64,000 nt of DNA from Plumapathes pennacea (lineage: Eukaryota > Cnidaria > Anthozoa > Antipatharia > Myriopathidae). Shown here piece after piece: positions 57,646 to 64,000 of this stretch. Under the pieces are notes generated by a model, which was not told where the DNA came from, did no database searches, and was given only the letters and a program-made list of their open reading frames with translations. Numbering within the stretch: the first letter of the stretch is position 1; every line of letters starts with the position of its first letter. A program made the translations under genes and the position numbers. The stretch covers positions 17,471,069 to 17,535,068 of the forward strand of contig OZ038463.1 in NCBI GenBank assembly GCA_964036295.1. The letters are read 5' to 3'.

Positions 57646-58737
57646 TTAGTTATATAGTCTGTGTCGGTCCCACCCTTGACGTCTTCTAAAATGAAGCAGA
57701 ATATTAACACTTCCCCAACTGAAACTCATAGGATTGTCATGATCGTCTCGAAGCCATACATGTAAATGCTGTATCATCATAGGCTTGACAGGAATGTACA
57801 GAGGAATGGGATAGTTAATTATATGAGTCAGGGTAGTCCTCTTTATTATCAATCCAGGATTATGAACCGATGCTAGCAATGGACGTTAGGCCCCATTCAC
57901 AATCCGATCCTGGATAAAGTCGGCATAGAGAAAGAAACGCTGAATCTGATTCGTAGGGTCTATGGTCAGATCTGGTTTGTGATCTAAATGGATAGCATTT
58001 TCGGGTGAGATCGTTTGTGACGACTTTGTTTGATGGCTGAGGGGTCTGAAAACATCATCTAACTTTGTTGGATTATAGATATCATATCGTTTCAATCCAT
58101 CTTTACTTGCATCATTTTCTAACATTGTCCCATCGAGACTTCTATGTGCTGATGGAAATAGAAGGACCGAATATGTGGGAATAGTTGATCCATAAGGGTC
58201 TTGCTGTGCGTAATGGAGGGCCTGACAGAGGCGGGCATTGGCAAAGATAGTTGCCTTATTATTAACCTCGTGTATAAGAATTCGTTGTGGTGTACTTTCA
58301 AAGGTTTTATAGACCCACACAGGCCAGTTGAACTCAGGGTAAGAAAACGCAGCATCAGTCTGTTTTTTAATTTGCTCCACTATCTCTTCAGATGTATCGT
58401 AAATTCCGGACTGAAGGGTGAAAAGAAGGCTACGATGTCCATGGCCAACCCATTGAGCATGAGAACCAGTGATCACTTTATTCCAATGAGTAAAGGGCAT
58501 CTCATTTTTACTATAAGTCACGATCCAACGGAGACATGATTTATCACGGTGTCGGTGTGGAATGGGATTCCATGACGTAGGAAGTGTAATCTGTTTCACA
58601 CATACCTCTACATCTTGCATGTTTAGTGGTTCTGGTAATGTGTTGACGAAGTTCTCACACGTGTTTACATAACCATTTCCGGATAAAGCATTACTGAACA
58701 AGTCGATTTTTTCATCCATCAATGGTTCTGTAGTCAT
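57646..58737 (-). pseudogene. PX: Minor capsid (penton-like) protein, paralogue 2, in-frame TAA
   Basis: The ATG at 58737 (TTG at 58758 is upstream but unlikely). It opens IDLFSNALSGNGY ... ITLPTSWNPIP, the pattern of Polinton minor capsid proteins, which are single jelly-rolls forming vertices. TAA at 57886-57888 stops the frame after DRIVNGA. The same frame continues to 57646 with a segment (LHVWLRDD ... LLHFRRR) that matches the C-terminus of the neighbouring paralogue, so the stop is a single lesion and not the natural end. Confidence 0.78.
57650..57656 (-). promoter_or_regulatory. TATA box for the core-like gene
   Basis: TATATAA on the - strand lies within the last codons of the upstream frame, 38 bp before the ATG at 57611. 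Confidence 0.55.
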
Positions 58738-58775
58738 GATGACACAAACTGATACCAAAAGCTAGAGGATAACAA

Positions 58776-58782
58776 ATTTATA
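58776..58782 (-). promoter_or_regulatory. TATA box for minor capsid paralogue 2
   Basis: TATAAAT on the - strand includes the TAA stop of paralogue 1 (58778-58780) and is 38 bp upstream of the ATG at 58737. Confidence 0.6.
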
Positions 58783-59834
58783 GACGTTGGATTGCTGGTC
58801 GTCTCCTGAAGTGAAGCTCTAGACTTGTGACACCCCAGTTAAAATCTATGTCGTCCCCATTGTCATCTCTCACTCGAAATGTAAACGATTGGAATGTTAA
58901 ATCTTTCACTGGGTAGTAGAGTGGGATAACACTTTCCACGGAGAAGGAAGTAGCATCGTGTTGAAGTGACATTTCAGGGTTTGGTGTAACATTCAACAAT
59001 CCTGTGCGGATGCCCCCGACAATGCGATCTTTAATAAAATCACAATAGGTCAGGAAACGTTGAAACTGAGTTTGAGCATCGGGCGGCGGAATAGCAGAGG
59101 CATCCAAATAAATTGCATTTTTGATAGATAGGTTGTTCTTGTTCGAAATAAGTTTGAAGGGCGATGGTAAGTGATGTGAGTTGAAAATCTCTTCTAACTC
59201 CATAAGCTGTCCTCGTTTCGACCCTTCAGTGACTAAGTAGCGTTCAGGAAGTGTCTCATGGATGTCTTGTCCAAAATGTAATAGCTTACATAATGCATCG
59301 TTGGCCCACACACTGTAAATTTCACGATTTACGTCGTCAGCATCCCCCTCTATCTTCTGTTGGAGAGTGACTCGTCGTGGCCTATGAGCTTTCACGGGCG
59401 ATGTAATCCACGTCAAGCCAAATACACTGTTTGGTAGGGCCTCGTTCATTTGACGTATCATTTGAGCTAAGACTTTCGGCTGTCTTATATGGAGCGTTTG
59501 CTAGAGTAAATAGCATTGTCTTATGGTAAATGCCATCTGTATTAATCCATCGGGCTAGAGGTCCAGTCTTAACCATACCTTCTGGAGGGAAGCTACCCAT
59601 GCCTCCATCATAACCTATTGTAACACACCAACGAGGTGCATGTCGTTGACGATCTTTCAGAGGTAAAGGGTTCCATGAAGTAGGAAATGTAATATTTTTT
59701 ACAGCCACTTCCATTCCATTTAGCTGAATTGGATGGGGTAAACATACATTAAAATGACCAGGACTGTTCGCCATTCCATTGCCAGACTCAGCATTGCTAA
59801 AAACACTCACAATCTCATCCCTCCACAAATTAGA

Positions 59835-59837
<3 letters not shown>
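58778..59837 (-). pseudogene. PX: Minor capsid (penton-like) protein, paralogue 1, frameshifted
   Basis: The ATG at 59837. The N-terminal frame opens VSVFSNAESGNGM ... ITFPTSWNPLP and remains aligned with paralogue 2 until about 59465, where a 1-nt shift (near GAAAGTCTTAGCTC on the - strand) moves the match to another frame. That frame continues to 58778 and ends ELHFRRRPAIQRL. Together the two parts have the length of paralogue 2 (about 350 residues). A 31-nt poly(A) tract directly precedes the ATG on the - strand. Confidence 0.78.
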
Positions 59838-59866
<29 letters not shown>

Positions 59867-59868
59867 CA
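59838..59868 (-). repeat. 31-nt homopolymer between integrase stop and capsid start
   Basis: An uninterrupted T run on + (A run on -) fills the whole gap between the two genes. Confidence 0.85.
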
Positions 59869-60765
59869 ATCTATCAGGCTATCTCCCTCTTTGATGTTTT
59901 CCACAGGCTCCCAGCTATTATATTTTTCAGGATAGCCACGCCACTTTACCAAGACTTCTGATATAGTCTTACGCCCCACTTTACGACGACGTTTCTTTAG
60001 AATGGATTCTACCATAAATTCCTGGTCTGGATCGTAGTTAATCTTTTGCAATTCGTCTGCATAAAATCTGCCTTCCAGAGGAGTCCCGTCCAACTCAGCA
60101 ATGATGTAGCGAGGATTTCCCAAAGTTTTCACAATTCTGTGCACTCTGTAAAAAGCCTCGGTCCACAATCCATAGTAGCTCTTTTGAAATATATTGGCTT
60201 TGACAATACTCAGACGTACAGTGTCTCCTACTTTGAACTGTGGCTTCTGGCGCCGGTACGAGCCTTTTATATATTTACCATAGAGTTTATTGAATACTTT
60301 GTATTGATTCCAAATGGTTACATCTTTAGGACGCATTCCTATGCTCGAATGTGATCGGGAATTATACCCTTCTACAAACTTTTGTAGAATGTCTATGTAT
60401 CGTGTCTGTCGGGTGAATATCATGTAGTTGATAATTGATTGTTTGAAGGTGCGATTGAACCGCTCTATTATAGCAGCTTTGTGATCGCCATGTGTACTAA
60501 AAAGACGAATTGAATGCTTTTTCAACCACTTGGTCATAGATGTATTGTAGAATTCCGTACCACGATCCGTATGAATGGCCTCGGGACTGTTTTGGCTTTG
60601 CTTTAGAATAGACGTGAAAGCTGGGACAACCGAAGTGGGGGTCTTATTGTGAAGAGGTCGTACATAGGCATACCTGGATAGAACATCAATCACATTGAGC
60701 AGAAAGCGCACGCCATCATTTTCCTTTTGAAATTGGGACATGTCCAAGAGATCAGCTTGATACAT
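59866..60765 (-). pseudogene. INT: Polinton integrase, core and chromodomain only
   Basis: 299 residues from the ATG at 60765. The DDE triad is visible as D5 (YQADLLDM), D67 (HTDRGTEF) and E101 (AAIIERFNR), followed by an SH3-like region (KPQFKVGDTVRL) and a C-terminal chromodomain (SEVLVKWRGYPEKYNSWEP). The N-terminal part that normally precedes the first Asp, including any zinc-binding region, is missing. The sequence immediately upstream is the broken end of the polymerase gene, so the 5' part was lost by deletion. The core itself has no lesion. Confidence 0.88.
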
Positions 60766-60774
60766 TTCATTAAT

Positions 60775-63700
60775 TCAGAGCGTATTCAACTGTAATTTAC
60801 TAACAGTGCGTGCTCCTGGATTATGTGCGATCTTGTCAGGATCAAGTTGAACACCTTCATGGGCTGCGTAATCAGCAACAAAAGCGTTACGTTGCTCTGC
60901 CGTCTCGACATTTTCGTTCCAACCACTCGCCTCTTGCTTTAGCTTCTGAAACGTTTGGATGTAAGATCTGAATAGTCGTCTGTACCGTTTTGGATAATGC
61001 CAAGTCTCCCAAACATTTTGGATGACATAGCCAAATCGCACAGCCATCTTCACCTCTTCAGAAACCCATGTACCCAGTAGGCTACGTTCGGAGTCTGAGT
61101 GGTCACAGTAGGCTTGGTTCTGGCTCTCTGAACATTTTGCACATAGCGGAAACATCAGCTTCCCATTGCTGCGATATGGTAGGACAGGATGATAGAGCTG
61201 TCTTGGAGGCAATATGGTACACTTGACATAGCCATACACTTCTGAGATGTCCAATGACATCCCTTGCATCCCATATTCCTGATTACATGGTTGCGTGTAC
61301 CGCTGGATTATTGGATGCCCAACTGGATATGGGTCCATATCGTCTTCATCCCATGATCCTAATGGTTCTGAAGGCTCGAGCTTGGGCTTCTGTCCAGGAA
61401 CAAGCAAATCTAGTTGTTCATCGCGGCGACGACAAACATTACAATAGGGATAGAGTGACGTAAAATCGAAGTAGTTTAGAGCCACAACGTTACTGGACGT
61501 CTTCTCACAATTAACGTCGCTCTTTAACTTCGTACAGCCAGTCCTTCCTCCGTAGAAGGCATCTCTCTGATCCAAAGGTTTAACCAAGTTCAGCTGATCA
61601 CACCACTCTCTTAGGACATCTTCAGATCTCTTTCTTTCACTCCATTCACACTCCCAAAGAGTGATAACAGTATACCCATTTCGTCTCAAGTCATCTTCTT
61701 TCATTTTTGTTCTGCGCAACAAATCTCCCATTGTCTGTTGTGTTCTTGTGTTTAGCTCCTCCCCTTTGTGACACCTTGGACAGCCATGCCAGTAACAACC
61801 ATGAAACTGGAAGCAGCTACGCGTCTCTGGATCATAACCATCAACAGATCCACCACCATGAACCTCACTTGGTCTGTACTCTCCACCATTCCATACATGT
61901 TGGATACGACCACCCCACTCTGGTTGATGATTAAGCCATAACAACCATTCCAGGGCAGCACAGGATTGGTTTGTTTTAGGCGTGTACCCATTGGCTGGCA
62001 CAAAGGGAATAGTGTTAGGAGGCATGTGGTCGGCCCTGTAGACTTTGTTACAAATGGATGCCAAGGTTATGGCATACTTCATAGGGTTGACGTGGTTGAC
62101 CTGTTGGAAGGTTTGACAGAACTTCACCACACCTTTCCGTAAGATGATCACATCATTTCGGCAATAGTCAATCAATTCCTGCTTGAGATTGAAGACATGG
62201 TTGGCGTCCACTTGTGCTTTGTACCACGTGGAGAACTCTTTGCGTTTGTCTGGTGACATCGAGTCTGGGTCGTACGTTTCCATTGGAGGCATTGGACCAA
62301 CGTAATTAGCTTCCATGTTCTCTTTGGTATGGAACAGATGGCAAAAGAAACCTTTAGCCAACAAGGATTGGTTTTCATCCAGAGTCAGGCCAAACATCTT
62401 AGGGAACTCGGCGAGAGAACATTGAACGAAACTTAAACTATCAATGAATCGGAGTTTCTCCTTCCAAGTCAAAGATAGGAGCTTGCATCCATTCATGATC
62501 ACTTTCGGGGTCTCTCCAGCATCGAGCAAGGTGCGCAATATGAAGTGGCCATCAAAACCTCTAAAATTATGAGCGACTATGGTTGTAGGAACATCACCAT
62601 AATCATTTACGAGATACTCTAGGAATTGTGCCACACAATCCTCCCCCTCGAAGATCCGTTCATCGTCTCCGAAGGTAGTTTGAGAGATCAACAATGTGGG
62701 TACATGAACACCCGTTTCTTGACGTGTCTCAATGTCAAAAAAGATCATGTTAATACGATTGTCACGATCAACACCTGGCCTTCCAGGGTTTAGAGGGTTA
62801 ATCAGGTCAACGAGTTCAGGACAATTCTCATCCACCCCATCTTCATCTTCATCTTCATCTTCATCTTCTTCTTCATCCAATGTTCTTTTACGCTTGCGAC
62901 GTTTTGGGATGCGTGGGAAGTCATGAATCTGAACGTAACACTTGTGACCTTCCTTACACGTCTTTTGACAGACCACACAATATCTTGCTCCACAAATATG
63001 CTTCTCACGATTTTTCCTCTGGACATACTCTTTTAAACACTTGTCACAGAAATATCGTTCACTGTGACACATATGTGTCTTCTTATCCAGATGCTTCTGA
63101 AAACATAAGTCACCATAGAAAGTTCGTTTACACCTGTCACATCGTGTGCTTTTGCTTACTGATCGACGACCTGTACATGCTTCGTCTTTACAAGCTTCAC
63201 AAACATAGGGACACCGATGTGTTCTGCGGTCATTGAAGGGCATGTCGCAGGCTCGACAGAATTGTCTCTTGCCAAAGTATGTAGTAATGTTCTTAATGTA
63301 TAAGTAATGTTCTTTTACCAAGACAAGGTGTATAATCTTGGCTTCTGGAAAAAAGTCTTCCTTTCTCTCCCTAAAAAAGCACTCATTTTCCAAATCGGCA
63401 GCATAAACACGAATAAGGTATCCTTTAGTGAGTAGATGTTGGGCAAACTTTGCTAGTTCTTCGGTACCACAGGGTTTGTTGGGATCGACATTGCACGTCA
63501 CACATAGTGCCAAAGCTTCTGTCGTCCAGCAAACTGGATTCTGTATCAGAGTCCATATCGGTAGATGATAATTTAACTGTTCAGTACCCCGTCGATGAAG
63601 CATAGCAAATACGAGACATCGAGCCAAACACATCTGGTCTGGAACGTCTGCAGGGGGTACAACTATATTCTTGTCTCTCTTTAGATTATCTTCCATGACT

Positions 63701-64000
63701 AAACTTGTTTTACCTGTCTCACGTCTTACACGTCCACCACCACGTCTATCCTCTAATTCCACAACATTCACCAACACATCATCATCCAAAATGAATTCTT
63801 CATGTGATTGCATCACACGTTCAAAGGTGGCAGTAATCTTCTCCTCAGTTACTTGATTCACAGGCATCCACGAAATACGAATGGGATGATTTAGTTGTTT
63901 TGATTGCATCGTAATCCCGACGAGAGCCCCCTCTGACAAATTTGCGTTATGGATAACAGCAGGAACCAGTTCATCCAAGGAGGATGTGAGTTGACGAAGT
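60775..64000 (-). pseudogene. POLB: Protein-primed DNA polymerase B, N-terminal two thirds
   Basis: The frame is open from the window edge (no start seen; TTG at 63978 is not a credible start) to TGA at 60775-60777. Numbering from 63978: a Cys/His-rich zinc-finger block at about 243-348 (CRACDMPF ... CDRCKRTFYG ... CDKCLKEY), an acidic run near 370-385, and the 3'-5' exonuclease with ExoI FFDIET (D415), ExoII FRGFDGHF (D476) and ExoIII YCRNDV (D609). A Very-short-patch-repair-like FHGCYWHGCPRC motif follows, and then polymerase motif A YFDFTSLYPYC (D838). The frame ends inside motif B (NPGARTVSKLQLNTL). Motif C and the thumb are absent. It should replicate the element by protein priming, but this truncated form lacks an essential catalytic Asp. 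Confidence 0.9.

Larger units (their letters stand above)
49370..64000 (-). mobile_element. Polinton/Maverick, right part beyond the window
   Basis: Protein-primed polymerase B, retroviral-type integrase, packaging ATPase, adenovirus-type protease, major and minor capsid genes together define a Polinton. The left border is not fixed: genes begin at 49767 and subterminal direct repeats lie at 49369-49623. The other end, needed to define the inverted repeats, lies beyond 64000. Polymerase, protease and both minor capsid genes are damaged, so the copy is defective. Confidence 0.93.

Noticed and set aside
59455-59475. Programmed +1 frameshift at CTT-AGC in minor capsid paralogue 1
   Set aside because: It resembles the CTT-AGG-C slip site known from yeast Ty1, but paralogue 2 has no such shift and other genes nearby carry plain lesions; a simple indel is more likely.
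63976-63978. TTG as start codon of the polymerase
   Set aside because: The frame stays open to the window edge, so the true start is most likely outside the window.

Overview
The window looks like an animal nuclear genome, most likely a stony coral or another cnidarian. The evidence is spliced extracellular-receptor exons in long AT-rich introns, dense MITE-like repeats, a BEL/Pao retrotransposon, STPR repeats and a Polinton/Maverick with capsid genes. The species assignment is inference. No prokaryotic features, rRNA, tRNA or CRISPR array were seen.

Region 1 (1-41.9 kb, + strand): the 3' part of one large host gene. I place thirteen exons by AG/GT borders and matching codon phase (926-41629). 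They encode nine C1q/TNF-like jelly-roll modules, one Ig domain, three cadherin repeats, a SEA domain with an autocleavage-type motif, one transmembrane helix and a short tail. Translation ends at 41629 and an AATAAA lies at 41860. The 5' end is outside the window.

Region 2 (introns, mainly 7.2-30.1 kb): almost entirely repeats. The striking part is a set of elements flanked by TTAA whose ends begin GAGCGAC/GAGCGGC: a 9.3-kb composite (7606-16890), an inverted relative in the last large intron (37634-41093) and a 3.86-kb element with about 1.07-kb inverted arms (25433-29295). Nested in or beside them are a roughly 3-kb repeat present in opposite orientations (13336-16354 and 30961-33692), MITEs, a tandem array of about 635-bp units, and a 3.3-kb element with an STPR-type ORF.

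Region 3 (41925-49275, - strand): a complete BEL/Pao LTR retrotransposon with apparently identical 420-bp LTRs and a GTTGT target duplication. Its gag-pol frame is broken by one stop and one frameshift.

Region 4 (about 49.37 kb to the window end): a Polinton/Maverick running off the right edge. On the - strand, in transcription order, it has protein-primed DNA polymerase B (truncated), integrase with chromodomain, two paralogous minor-capsid (penton-like) genes, a basic core-like protein, the double-jelly-roll major capsid protein, an adenovirus-type cysteine protease, a packaging ATPase and two further structural-type proteins. Beyond these are four or five unidentified accessory genes, partly in divergent pairs. 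The genes are tightly packed, several with a TATA box at the end of the upstream gene. Polymerase, protease and both penton genes are broken, so this copy cannot move on its own.
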